Below are positions 1 through 7,363 of a DNA stretch of 15,505 nucleotides, piece after piece. Numbering within the stretch: position 1 is the stretch's first letter; every line of letters starts with the position of its first letter. The stretch is from CBDDBU01 sp965226045 (GTDB lineage Bacteria > Pseudomonadota > Alphaproteobacteria > VGEJ01), in the NCBI GenBank assembly GCA_965226045.1, contig CBDDBU010000001.1, positions 1 through 15,505 on the forward strand, given 5' to 3'. A program made the position numbers and the translations under genes. Below the pieces are notes generated by a model. It saw only the letters and a list, made by a program, of their open reading frames with translations, was not told the DNA's origin and did not search any database.

Positions 1-109
1 CACTCGGTCTGCGGCTCATGCCGCCGCCCCGGGGCGACGACGAAGGAGTCACGATGCCCGCCATCTCCGACTCGATCGGGCATCCCCTACGCGCCAGGAG
101 CGAGCGAGT
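1..109. other. Edge segment downstream of the hyu operon, with a hairpin
   Basis: No gene is supported here. On the minus strand this is the region after the last visible gene of the hyu operon. An inverted repeat with 8-bp arms (53-60 and 77-84, GATGCCCG/CGGGCATC) and a 16-nt loop could be a weak terminator or processing hairpin, but no T-run follows on either strand. A minus-strand ATG at 19 lies just after a G-rich stretch and could open a further operon gene that leaves the window; only six codons are visible, so this cannot be judged. Confidence 0.3.
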
Positions 110-310
110 TCACTCGCGCGGGAGCGGCACCACGCGGTCCTTGTCGCCGGCGGCACGTTTGGCGGCCCACTCGATGCACCACTCGGAGCAGTAGAGCGGG
201 GCCTCGGTCCCGGTGTCGGGCGGTCGCATGCCCTCGTCGTAGATGAGGACGCCGCAGTTGGCGCACTTTACGTACTCCTCGATGTAGTAGCGCTTGTCGG
301 AGAAGCGCAT
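110..310 (-). CDS. Small Cys4 zinc-binding-type protein coupled to hyuB
   Basis: A 66-residue protein with four cysteines arranged CANC (C16, C19) and, 22 residues later, CSEWC (C41, C45). This is the spacing of a zinc ribbon or treble-clef knuckle, and the CSxxC half resembles FCS/MYM-type zinc fingers. There is no signal peptide or membrane segment. Its ATG shares the A of the hyuB TGA stop (TGATG), which is the hallmark of translational coupling; a GTG at 313 is an alternative start overlapping by four bases. Acetone and acetophenone carboxylases, whose large subunits are HyuA/HyuB relatives, carry a small zinc-binding gamma subunit. By analogy this could be a structural subunit of the Hyu enzyme, but that is inference and I do not recognise a named family. 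Its reading frame is intact although the gene before it is broken, so it may now be poorly translated. Confidence 0.68.
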   Translation of the reverse strand: MRFSDKRYYIEEYVKCANCGVLIYDEGMRPPDTGTEAPLYCSEWCIEWAAKRAAGDKDRVVPLPRE

Positions 311-490
311 CACTCCGCCCGCTTGCTGGCGGGCGACGCGGCGCCATAGTCGGTGCGGGCGCGTTCAAAGGCGTGATCCAACCCTCGGCGACGTCGGTGG
401 ACGGTCGGCAATGGCCGCGGGGTCGCGTTTGGCGGGATCGCCCCAGCCGCCGCCGCCACCGGTGGTGAGCCAGACGCGGTCGCCGGAGAT

Positions 491-658
491 AGATGGTCCG
501 CCACCTCTCCCGGCACGGGTTTGGCCTACGGCCTCCAGCGGGTCTGTGCGGCCTGGGGTTTTGCCCGTTCCTCGTTCTACGCCATGAAATCCCGGCAGCA
601 GGCCACCGCTGAGCGCCCACCAGCAAAGCGCCGGGGACCGAAGCCCTCGATCTCGGAC
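491..658 (+). mobile_element. IS3-family transposase gene fragment inside hyuB
   Basis: In the plus frame this block reads TGLAYGLQRVCAAWGFARSS, then SFYAMKSRQQ, then KRRGPKPSISD. This resembles the start of the OrfB/integrase-core protein of IS3-family transposases, where AYGLxRVC..WG..RSxxY is followed by RRGPK..SD. On the minus strand, hyuB family sequence stops at KFAGV (about 658) and resumes at GDRVWL (about 484), so the block separates two halves of hyuB. No IS termini, catalytic domain or target duplication is visible; only about 55 codons are present. The assignment is from memory of the family, and the edges are uncertain by 10-15 bases. Confidence 0.55.
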
Positions 659-787
659 ACGCCGGCGAACTTCGAGGGGCTGATCTTGTTCGAATCCTCG
701 ATCGCCGATTTCCATTCGGTGGTGTTGGCGACGCTTGATAAGACAATCCGCCGTGGAGCCGGACTTGCCGCCCCACAGACCCCACGG

Positions 788-811
788 AGCGTTTTTGTGG
801 CGGTCGCCCAT
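788..811 (-). repeat. 24-bp direct repeat, original copy in hyuB
   Basis: On the minus strand this encodes the conserved HyuB segment MGDRHKNA, followed by PWGLWGGKSG, so this copy sits in its native context. An exact 24-nt copy lies 184 bp away at 972-995. Confidence 0.9.
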
Positions 812-971
812 GTGGCTCACGGGTGAGCGGCGCGTCGCGCAACAGGAACCGCTTGGTCACGCCCGAGCCGCCGCGGTAGGTGCCGGCGCCGCCCGAATCG
901 GCGACCAGCGAGAACTGTTCGACCAGCCACGGGTAGCGGACCTCGAAGACCTCGGCCGGGATCATGCCGGC

Positions 972-995
972 AGCGTTTTTGTGGCGGTCGCCCAT
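972..995 (-). repeat. 24-bp direct repeat, ectopic copy in hyuB
   Basis: An exact copy of 788-811 in the same orientation, lying between the hyuB segments NCINGN and GMIPAEVFEV, which should be adjacent. The inserted length inferred from the reading frame is 25 nt. It looks like a templated insertion from the downstream hyuB sequence. Confidence 0.85.
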
Positions 996-2260
996 TGCCG
1001 TTGATGCAGTTCACCGCGAACTGTTGTAGCGGACCTTGCCGTCGGCGAACGGGCGCCCGCCCCAGCCCGAGGACAGGAAGTCGTAGCAGACGTAGTAATC
1101 GCCCGAGCGCGGGTCGATGCCGCCGAACAGGAAGTTGCAGTGGGTCCCCGAATCGGTCGCTGGCGCGCGGTCGGGCACCGCCTGGGCGAGCGCGCCGATG
1201 ATGGCATAGGCGATGCGCGGGTGGGTCTCGGTGTTGCCCCCGACCTCGGGCGCGGGGTAATTGACGTTGACCAAGGTACCCGGCGGCGCCACCACCCGGA
1301 TCGGGCGGAAGCAGCCCGAGTTCTTGGGGATCGAGGGATCGGTCAGGTGGAGGATAGCGTTGTAGCTCGCCGACCAGGCGACGCCCAAGGTGGCGTTGAT
1401 GGCGCCGTAGGCCTGGGCATCGGTGCCGGTGAAGTCGACGACGATCTCGTCGCCCTGGACGAAGCACTCGACCCGGATATAGAAGGGCCGGTCGACGATA
1501 CCGTCGTCCTCCATGCAGTCCTCGAAGGCATAGGTGCCGTCGGGAAAGGCGCTGAGCTCGGCCCGCATGCGCGCCTCGGAATAATTCATCAAGTCGTCAC
1601 AGGTGCGGCGGAAGGTATCCTTGCCGTACTTCTGGATGACCTCGCGGCCGCGCGCATCGCCCAGATCGACGGCGCTGATCAGCGCCCGGAAATCGCCGTA
1701 GTTCTGCCGCGGCGTCCGGACGTTGGCCAACATGATCTTCCACACGTCGTCCACGTCTTCGCCGCGGCGCTTGATCTTGACCGGCGGCACGCGCAGGCCC
1801 TCGTGGAAGATCTCGGTGGCCTCGCTGGCAAAACCGCCGGGGACCGAGCCCCCGGTTTCGGAGACGTGGCCGATGGCCACCGCGTAGCCCATCAACTCGC
1901 CATCGACGAAAACCGGCTTGAAGAAGGTGTGCTCGGGGGTGTGCAGCCCGCCGCGGTAGGGATCGTTGTGGACGATCACGTCGCCCTCTTCGATCGTGTC
2001 GGCGGAAATCTCGGCGATGCAGGTTTTGATCAGGAGCGGCATGCCGCCGATCTGCGCCGGGCAGAAATCCGCCACCGAGATCATCTCACCCTCGGCGTCG
2101 GCGAGCGCGCAGGTGAAGTCGAGCCCCTCGTTGAACATCGTCGAGTACGAGGTCTTCATCAAGACGATGCCCATCTCGCGGCACACCGCCACCATCGTCG
2201 AATCGATGATGTTCATGGTCACCATGTCGACGGCTCGTTTCTGGGTCGCCGGCTCGTCGT

Positions 2261-4291
2261 TCATCGTCCTTCGATCCTCAGGTTGCCGTAGGCGTCGATG
2301 TCGAGCGTTTGGTCGGGGCGTAGCACGGTGACCGAGGCCGCTTCCTCGATGACCGCCGGTCCGGCGATGCGCTGCCCCTGGGCCAGGGCGCTGCGGGCAT
2401 AGATCGGGACCTCCGCGGCGAGGTTCTGGTAGACCACGCGGCGGTGGCTCGACGGCGCGGGCGCGCCCTTGGACCTGGCTATCGTCGGCAGCGCCGGCTT
2501 GTCGGTGGCCGAGACCACGCTGACCATGAAGTTGACGACCTCGATGACGCTGTTGGGGATATTGAACCCGAACTCGGCGTGGTGGAGGTCGTGGAAGGAC
2601 TGCCAGAGAAGCGGCGTGGTATCGGCATCGAAGCTGTCGAAGTCGAGCGCCAGCTCGAGCTCGTAGTTCTGGCCGAAATAGCGCATCTCCATCGAGCGCG
2701 AGATTTGCAGGTCCCCGGCATACCCCTGGCGTTCGAGCTCGCCACGCGCCGCGGCTACCAGCTCGCGCATCGCGGCGCTGGCGCGCTCGCCGTCGAAATC
2801 CACCGAGCTCAGCTGCACCGTCTGGTGGCGGTCGATCCGCGCGTCGGTCATGATGAAGCCGTAGGCCGAAAACTGGCCGGGATGGTTGGGCACCACGAGG
2901 CGGGGGATGCCGGCCTCGACCATCAGGTCGCAGCCGTGCATCGGCCCGGCGCCGCCGAAGGCCAACAGCGTGAAGTCGCGCGGATCCTGGCCGCGCTCGA
3001 TCAGCACCGCGCGCAGCGCCCCCAGCATGTTGGTGTTGGCGATGCGGGTGATCGCGAGCGCGGTCTCATCGACGGTTTGGCCGATCTTCGCCGCCACACG
3101 CTCGAGCGCGGCGTGCGCGGCGCCGACGTCAAGCGCCATCTCGCCGCCCAGGAAGTTCCGTGGATCGATCCGGCCCAGCACCACGTTGGCGTCGGTGACC
3201 GTGGCATCCGCGCCGCCCTTGCCATAGGCGGCTGGGCCGGGATCGGCGCCGGCGCTCTCGGGCCCGACGCGCAGCATGTCGCCCTTGTCGATCCACGCGA
3301 TCGAGCCGCCGCCGGCGCCGATGGTGCGGATATCGATCATCGGCACCTGGATCGGCAGGCCCCACTCGACCTCGAAGTTGGTGGTGAAGCTCTCGGCGCC
3401 GTCGACGACGATCGAGCAATCGGTCGAAGTGCCGCCCATGTCGAAGGTCACCAGGCGATCGATGTCAAGGAGGCCGGCGAGGTGCTTGGCACCGATGACG
3501 CCGCCCGAGGGTCCCGAGACGGCCATGTGCACGGGCGCCTGAGCGGCGCCGGCGAGCGTCGTCTCGCCGCCGTTCGATTTGATGACGGCGACTTTGTCGG
3601 CAAGGCCGATTTCGGCAAAGCGGGCGCCCATGCGCTCGAGGTAGCGGCCGACGCCGGGCTTGAGATAGGCGTCGGCGATGGTGGTCGAGGCACGCTCGTA
3701 CTCCTTCCATTTGGGCAAGACGTCGTAGGAGATGGAAACCGGCACCTCGGGCATGACCTCGGCCAAGATTTCGCGGACGCGGCGCTCGTGCGTGGGATCG
3801 AGGAAGGAGAACAGGAAGTTTACGGCGACCGCCTCGATTCGCCCTTCCGCGGCGATGGTTTGGGCGAGCGCACGCACCCCGGCCTCGTCCAGCGGCTCGA
3901 CGCGCTTGCCGTCGCGATCGATCCGCTCGTCGATCTCGAGGCAGTCGCGGTGCTTGACCAGGGGTGCGGGCTTGATCCAGGTGATGTCGTAGTGGCTCTT
4001 GCGGTTGCCGCGCTGGATGAACGGCACGTCGCGGAAGCCGCGGGTGGTCATATAGGCGGTGACGGCGCCCTTCCGCTCGAGGATGGAGTTGGTGGCCACG
4101 GTGGTGCCAAGACGCACGTGGTCGATACCGTCGCGGGTGTCGAGGTGTCCCAGGCCCGCGAGCACGCCGTCGGTCGGATCGGCCGGGGTGGACGGCGTCT
4201 TCCACACCTCGAGGATGCGCTCCTCGGCTTCGTACGCGACAAAGTCTGTGAAGGTGCCGCCCACGTCGATACCGATCAGATAGCGCGGCAC
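2261..4291 (-). CDS. hyuA: Hydantoinase A/5-oxoprolinase-type ATPase subunit
   Basis: Complete 676-residue HyuA-type protein, the ATP-binding subunit of N-methylhydantoinase/5-oxoprolinase/acetone-carboxylase-type enzymes. Visible hallmarks are the N-terminal DVGGTFTD (9-16), GTTVATNSILERKG (62-75), SGPSGG (259-264), FDMGGTSTD (283-291) and GAGGGS (325-330); the two GGT(F/S)TD loops belong to the actin/hexokinase-type ATPase fold. The start is a GTG at 4291, preceded by GGGAGG about 8 bases upstream in the short gap after the aldolase stop; the DVGGTFTD position fits this start. Its TGA overlaps the hyuB ATG (ATGA). The substrate cannot be read from sequence: the family spans hydantoins, 5-oxoproline and ketone carboxylation. 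With hyuB broken, the complex is probably not functional unless another hyuB exists in the genome. Confidence 0.93.
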   Translation of the reverse strand: MPRYLIGIDVGGTFTDFVAYEAEERILEVWKTPSTPADPTDGVLAGLGHLDTRDGIDHVRLGTTVATNSILERKGAVTAYMTTRGFRDVPFIQRGNRKSHYDITWIKPAPLVKHRDCLEIDERIDRDGKRVEPLDEAGVRALAQTIAAEGRIEAVAVNFLFSFLDPTHERRVREILAEVMPEVPVSISYDVLPKWKEYERASTTIADAYLKPGVGRYLERMGARFAEIGLADKVAVIKSNGGETTLAGAAQAPVHMAVSGPSGGVIGAKHLAGLLDIDRLVTFDMGGTSTDCSIVVDGAESFTTNFEVEWGLPIQVPMIDIRTIGAGGGSIAWIDKGDMLRVGPESAGADPGPAAYGKGGADATVTDANVVLGRIDPRNFLGGEMALDVGAAHAALERVAAKIGQTVDETALAITRIANTNMLGALRAVLIERGQDPRDFTLLAFGGAGPMHGCDLMVEAGIPRLVVPNHPGQFSAYGFIMTDARIDRHQTVQLSSVDFDGERASAAMRELVAAARGELERQGYAGDLQISRSMEMRYFGQNYELELALDFDSFDADTTPLLWQSFHDLHHAEFGFNIPNSVIEVVNFMVSVVSATDKPALPTIARSKGAPAPSSHRRVVYQNLAAEVPIYARSALAQGQRIAGPAVIEEAASVTVLRPDQTLDIDAYGNLRIEGR

Positions 4292-4308
4292 GTCGTTCGC
4301 CTCCCGGA

Positions 4309-5073
4309 CTAGCGGTTGAGGCCGCGGCGCATATCGGCGATGGCGCTGCCGAGGCCCTCATGCAGGATCCAGGCATCGCCGGAATAGCCGATGAACGTGA
4401 AGCCGGCGCGGCACAGCGCGAGTCGCTCCTCGACGGTGTCGACCAGCCGGCCCAGCGGCCTGGCGTTGGCCTGGCAGGCCGCGATCACGCGCTCGGAGGC
4501 GGCGAGAAAGTCGGGGTGCTCGAACTCGCCAGGATGGCCCAGCGAGACGCTGAGGTCGCCGTGGCCGATCCACAGCCCATCGACGCCGTCGACGGCGGCG
4601 ATGTCCTCGACCGCCTCGACGCCGCGCGTGGTCTCGATCTTGGCGAAATAGACCCCGCGCTCGTTTGCCGTGGCCGCGGTCTCACCGAGCGGCCGGGCGC
4701 CCCATTTGTCGTGCGCGACGCCGGCCGAAACCGCACGATCGCCGTACGGCGCGTACTTCATGCGCGCGACCGCGGCGCGGACTTCCTCGTCGACCATGGG
4801 CGAGATCACCCCCTCGGCGCCCATGTCGAGGACGCGGCTGATGGCGTGGCTGTCCTTGGATGGCAGGCCGACGATCGCCGGCAGCCCCGCTGCCTCGGTG
4901 TACCGCAGCACCGATTTCAGAGATTCGATGCTGAAGCCCGAGTGTTCGAGATCGAGGAAGGCGTAATCGCAGCCGGCGTTCTTGAGGATGTAGCCGATGC
5001 CGGGCGTCGCGAACTCGACCACGAAGGTGCCGAACTTCGCCTCCCCCGAGCGCATCATCTCGCGAAGTGACAT
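4309..5073 (-). CDS. HpcH/HpaI-family aldolase, active-site Arg replaced by Gly
   Basis: A 254-residue class II (metal-dependent) pyruvate aldolase of the HpcH/HpaI family, a TIM barrel that cleaves 4-hydroxy-2-oxo acids to pyruvate or oxaloacetate plus an aldehyde. Aligned by eye without gaps around E. coli HpaI: general base His44 in FLDLEHS, metal ligands Glu147 (KIETTRG) and Asp173 (GHGDLSVSLG), and SPMV at 91-94. The residue matching the substrate-binding Arg70 of HpaI is Gly69 (IVGLPSKD); its GGC codon (4867-4869) is one base from CGC. GPxD before the metal Asp is also altered, to GHGD. So the usual pyruvate-type chemistry may be changed or lost. The ATG at 5073 has no clear ribosome binding site and lies 39 nt after the oxidoreductase stop; 17 nt separate its stop from the hyuA GTG. 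Confidence 0.88.
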   Translation of the reverse strand: MSLREMMRSGEAKFGTFVVEFATPGIGYILKNAGCDYAFLDLEHSGFSIESLKSVLRYTEAAGLPAIVGLPSKDSHAISRVLDMGAEGVISPMVDEEVRAAVARMKYAPYGDRAVSAGVAHDKWGARPLGETAATANERGVYFAKIETTRGVEAVEDIAAVDGVDGLWIGHGDLSVSLGHPGEFEHPDFLAASERVIAACQANARPLGRLVDTVEERLALCRAGFTFIGYSGDAWILHEGLGSAIADMRRGLNR

Positions 5074-5112
5074 GGCGGAAGCATATCAGAACTCGGTCAC
5101 CAACAGAGCGTC

Positions 5113-6114
5113 TTACACCGGCTTCCAGCCACCGCTTTGCGCCGATCGGAACAAGGCGTCGATCGCGCGCATGTTTCGCATCGCGTCCTCGAGCGGGACC
5201 ACGGGTCGCGTGCCGCTGCGGATGGCCTCGGAGAACAGATCGCACTCGATCGTGTATTGGTTGACAACGTCGGAGGCCTCGGCATCCACCGGGCCGCCGG
5301 CAAACGCGCTGCCATCGTCAACGAAGACGCGGTAGGGGCGGTCGATCGGCGCATCGAACGGGGTCTCGATCTCGATCCGTCCCTCGGTCCCGAAGATCTG
5401 CATGCGCTGACACGCCACCAGTTGGGAGGAACAGAGGAAGCTGGCCTGGCCCTGCGGGAATTCGAAGATCGCCGTGGTCAGCCGGTCGGTTTTGAAGGTC
5501 GGATCGCGCTCCATCAAGGCGACCACTCGGGTGGGCTCGGCCGAGAACAGGAAGCGAAACGCGGTGACCGCGTAGCAGCCGAGCGCGCTCATGCCGCCGC
5601 CCCCCACCTCGGTCTTGTTGACAATACTGTCGGGATCGAGGTCGGTGGCGGCAAAGAACGCTTGCATCGCGCGAAGTCTGCCGATCCGCCCGTCGCTGAC
5701 CATGTCCCGGACCCCAAGCCACTGGGGGTGGCTGCGCACGGTAAAGGCTTCCCCGATCTGCACGCCGGTGCGGTCCTTGATCTCGATCAAACCTTCCACC
5801 TCGGCAGCGTCCAGGGCCATCGGCTTTTCGCACAGCGCGTGCTTCCCGGCCTCCGCCGCCTTGGCCGACCACGGCACGTGGAGATGGTTGGGCAGGGGAA
5901 TGTAGACCGCCTCGATCCCAGGGTCGGAGAGCACTTCGTCATAGGAGCCATAGGCCTTCGGGATTCCCCACCGGTCCGCAATCTGTTGCGCTTTTTCCAG
6001 CGTGCGGGAGCCGATCGCGGCGACCTTGCATTGCTTGCCCTGCTGCATCGCCGGGATCACCCTCTCGACCCCGATGCTCGCGGTGCTGAGAATCCCCCAG
6101 CGTACCCGGTCCAT
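5113..6114 (-). CDS. Gfo/Idh/MocA-family NAD(P)-dependent oxidoreductase
   Basis: A 333-residue cytoplasmic dehydrogenase, first gene of the minus-strand operon. It has an N-terminal Rossmann fold starting WGILSTASIG (6-15), the CEKPMA motif (95-100, catalytic Lys97), and GGGGMSALGCYAV (171-183), the GCY variant seen in the xylose dehydrogenase/glucose-fructose oxidoreductase/dihydrodiol dehydrogenase branch. The ATG at 6114 is chosen because GGGGAGG lies 6 bases upstream and the Rossmann motif follows at once; the frame stays open to 6390 but that extension has no family character. Likely substrates are sugars or other hydroxy/keto compounds; the exact one is unknown. Its place ahead of the aldolase and hyuAB suggests it serves the same catabolic route. 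Confidence 0.9.
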   Translation of the reverse strand: MDRVRWGILSTASIGVERVIPAMQQGKQCKVAAIGSRTLEKAQQIADRWGIPKAYGSYDEVLSDPGIEAVYIPLPNHLHVPWSAKAAEAGKHALCEKPMALDAAEVEGLIEIKDRTGVQIGEAFTVRSHPQWLGVRDMVSDGRIGRLRAMQAFFAATDLDPDSIVNKTEVGGGGMSALGCYAVTAFRFLFSAEPTRVVALMERDPTFKTDRLTTAIFEFPQGQASFLCSSQLVACQRMQIFGTEGRIEIETPFDAPIDRPYRVFVDDGSAFAGGPVDAEASDVVNQYTIECDLFSEAIRSGTRPVVPLEDAMRNMRAIDALFRSAQSGGWKPV

Positions 6115-6208
6115 CGCGTACCTCCCCTGCTGTCGTCCTGACTCGGCATTCCCAGCGGAGCACACGAAACGCACCGCGACGTCGACAATCAACGAACGGG
6201 GGAACGCC

Positions 6209-6228
6209 TGATCGCGATCATGCATGAT
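6209..6228. promoter_or_regulatory. Two overlapping 12-bp palindromes between divergent genes
   Basis: TGATCGCGATCA (6209-6220) and ATCATGCATGAT (6217-6228) are both perfect palindromes and overlap by four bases. They sit in the 235-bp divergent region between the oxidoreductase (start 6114, minus) and the first hydroxylase (start 6350, plus), 12 bases upstream of the best promoter-like hexamer. This is where an operator for a dimeric regulator would be expected; no regulator gene is in the window. Confidence 0.35.
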
Positions 6229-6239
6229 GCAACACGGCG

Positions 6240-6268
6240 TTGCGAGATCCCATCGGTGGGCGTATTCT
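6240..6268 (+). promoter_or_regulatory. Candidate sigma-70-type promoter for the hydroxylase pair
   Basis: TTGCGA (6240-6245) and TATTCT (6263-6268) are separated by exactly 17 bases, each matching 4 of 6 consensus positions. Transcription would start near 6275, giving a leader of about 75 nt before the ATG at 6350. The spacing is ideal but the hexamers are modest, so this is a candidate only. Confidence 0.35.
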
Positions 6269-6349
6269 GGCCAGCCATACGAAACGCGCGTTCCGCACGG
6301 CGACTTTGCTGGCCTGGGATCGCGCGGCGCATGCGAGGAGAACGCAGCG

Positions 6350-7363
6350 ATGGCGGATACGACGCTCGGTACACGTGACGAACGCGGCAACTGGGGACCG
6401 ACCTACCTCAGGGAGATGCCGGCGCCGATGGTATGGCCGCCGCGCCTCGTGGGCACGCTGAAATGGCTCTTCGGGTGGCCGGGTTATCTGTGGCCGTGGA
6501 ACTCGCTGTGGCTGGGCATGGCCCTGGCGGCCTGGTTCTTCCTGACCCCGGCGCTGGCGGCCATGCAGACGTTCGAGGCGTGGTGGATCGCGCTGATCCT
6601 CGGACGCAACATCGGCTTGGTGTTTCTGTATTTCGGCAGCCTGCACCTTTACTTCTACATGGCCAACGGCCAAGGCACCGACTTCAAATACTCGACCCGC
6701 GGGCTGGCGACCAAGAGCAAGACCTTCGCGTTCGGCAGCCAGGTCCGCGAGAACATGTTCGTGACCCTGGCCAGCGGCGTTACGATCTGGACGGCCTACG
6801 AGGTGGTGACCTGGTGGGCCTATGCCAACGAGCTGCTGCCGTTCATGAGCTGGGCGTCGGACCCGGTGTGGTTCGTCGCGCTACTGGTGCTGATCCCGAT
6901 GATACGCGAGGTCCACTTCTATCTCGTTCATCGCCTGCTGCACTGGAAGCCGATCTACAAGCTGGCCCACCATCTGCATCATCGCAACGTTAGCATCGGG
7001 CCGTGGTCGGGCCTGTCGATGCACCCGGTGGAGCACGTGCTGTACTTCTCCGGCGTGCTGGTCCACTGGGTCATCGCCTCGCACCCGATCCACGTTATGT
7101 ACCATCTGTTCCACCTCGGCTACTCCCCGGCGGCCGGGCACAGCGGATATGACCGGATCGGCGCCGAGGGCAAGCCGGGCGTAACGATCGGCACCTATAT
7201 GCACTATCTCCACCACCAGTACTTCGAGTGCAACTACGGTGGCGACGGGTTGCCGATCGTCGACAAGCTGATGGGCACGTACCACGACGGCTCCGAGGAG
7301 GCCCACGAGCGGATGAACCGGCGCCTGCACGAGCGGAAGTGGGCGAAGCAAGCGGGCGAGTAG
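6350..7363 (+). CDS. Fatty acid hydroxylase/sterol desaturase-family membrane protein (copy 1)
   Basis: A 337-residue integral membrane di-iron oxygenase of the fatty-acid-hydroxylase superfamily, which hydroxylates or desaturates lipid or sterol-like substrates using O2. Hydrophobic segments lie at about 48-72, 78-104, 140-160, 173-190 and 228-250. The histidine clusters are H189, HRLLH (194-198), HHLHH (207-211), HPVEH (225-229) and HYLHH (285-289) followed by ECNYG, together giving the eight or more His ligands expected of the family. The ATG at 6350 has GAGGAG 9 bases upstream; the open frame runs further upstream but without family character. It is about 88% identical by eye to the next gene, and both begin with almost the same 29 residues. 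The substrate is unknown. Confidence 0.9.
   Translation: MADTTLGTRDERGNWGPTYLREMPAPMVWPPRLVGTLKWLFGWPGYLWPWNSLWLGMALAAWFFLTPALAAMQTFEAWWIALILGRNIGLVFLYFGSLHLYFYMANGQGTDFKYSTRGLATKSKTFAFGSQVRENMFVTLASGVTIWTAYEVVTWWAYANELLPFMSWASDPVWFVALLVLIPMIREVHFYLVHRLLHWKPIYKLAHHLHHRNVSIGPWSGLSMHPVEHVLYFSGVLVHWVIASHPIHVMYHLFHLGYSPAAGHSGYDRIGAEGKPGVTIGTYMHYLHHQYFECNYGGDGLPIVDKLMGTYHDGSEEAHERMNRRLHERKWAKQAGE

Larger units (their letters stand above)
310..2264 (-). pseudogene. hyuB: Hydantoinase B/oxoprolinase subunit, C-terminal third disrupted
   Basis: Partner of HyuA in ATP-dependent cleavage or carboxylation of hydantoin-, oxoproline- or ketone-type substrates. The N-terminal 417 codons are open and well conserved (HNDPYRGG near residues 99-106); the ATG lies inside the hyuA stop (ATGA overlap). 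A TGA at 1011-1013 ends the frame early. Family sequence continues to 310 but only by changing frame repeatedly: FAVNCINGN (one base lost near 1021), GMIPAEVFEVRYPWL (after a 25-nt insertion), GDRHKNAPWGLWGGK (one extra base in the GGG at 821-823), NTTEWKSAIEDSNK (shift near 733), an IS-derived block at 491-658, GDRVWLTTGGGGG, DVAEGWITP (shift near 400) and RTDYGAASPASKRAE (shift near 370). The joined product would have near-normal family length, so this is a formerly complete gene. The single-base shifts could be assembly errors in a poorly covered stretch; the two larger insertions cannot easily be explained that way. Confidence 0.85.

Noticed and set aside
54..194. Plus-strand ORF starting ATG at 54 with AAGGAG five bases upstream
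   Set aside because: Only 46 codons, most of it antisense to the Cys4 protein gene and with no recognisable character. The ribosome binding site may be chance in purine-rich sequence.
788..995. The 24-bp repeat pair as an attachment site or transposon target duplication
   Set aside because: One copy is the native coding sequence of hyuB, the DNA between is ordinary hyuB sequence, and there is no integrase or IS end in the 184-bp interval.
1140..2291. Long plus-strand open frame (383 codons)
   Set aside because: Exact antisense shadow of hyuB; GC-rich codon bias opens the opposite frame. The minus-strand product has clear family motifs.
2444..4312. Very long plus-strand open frame (622 codons)
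   Set aside because: Antisense shadow of hyuA; its Asp/Arg/Gly/His-rich translation lacks any domain.
6115..6390. N-terminal extension of the oxidoreductase to a start at 6390
   Set aside because: A strong ribosome binding site precedes the ATG at 6114, the Rossmann motif begins there, and the extension overlaps the divergent promoter region.
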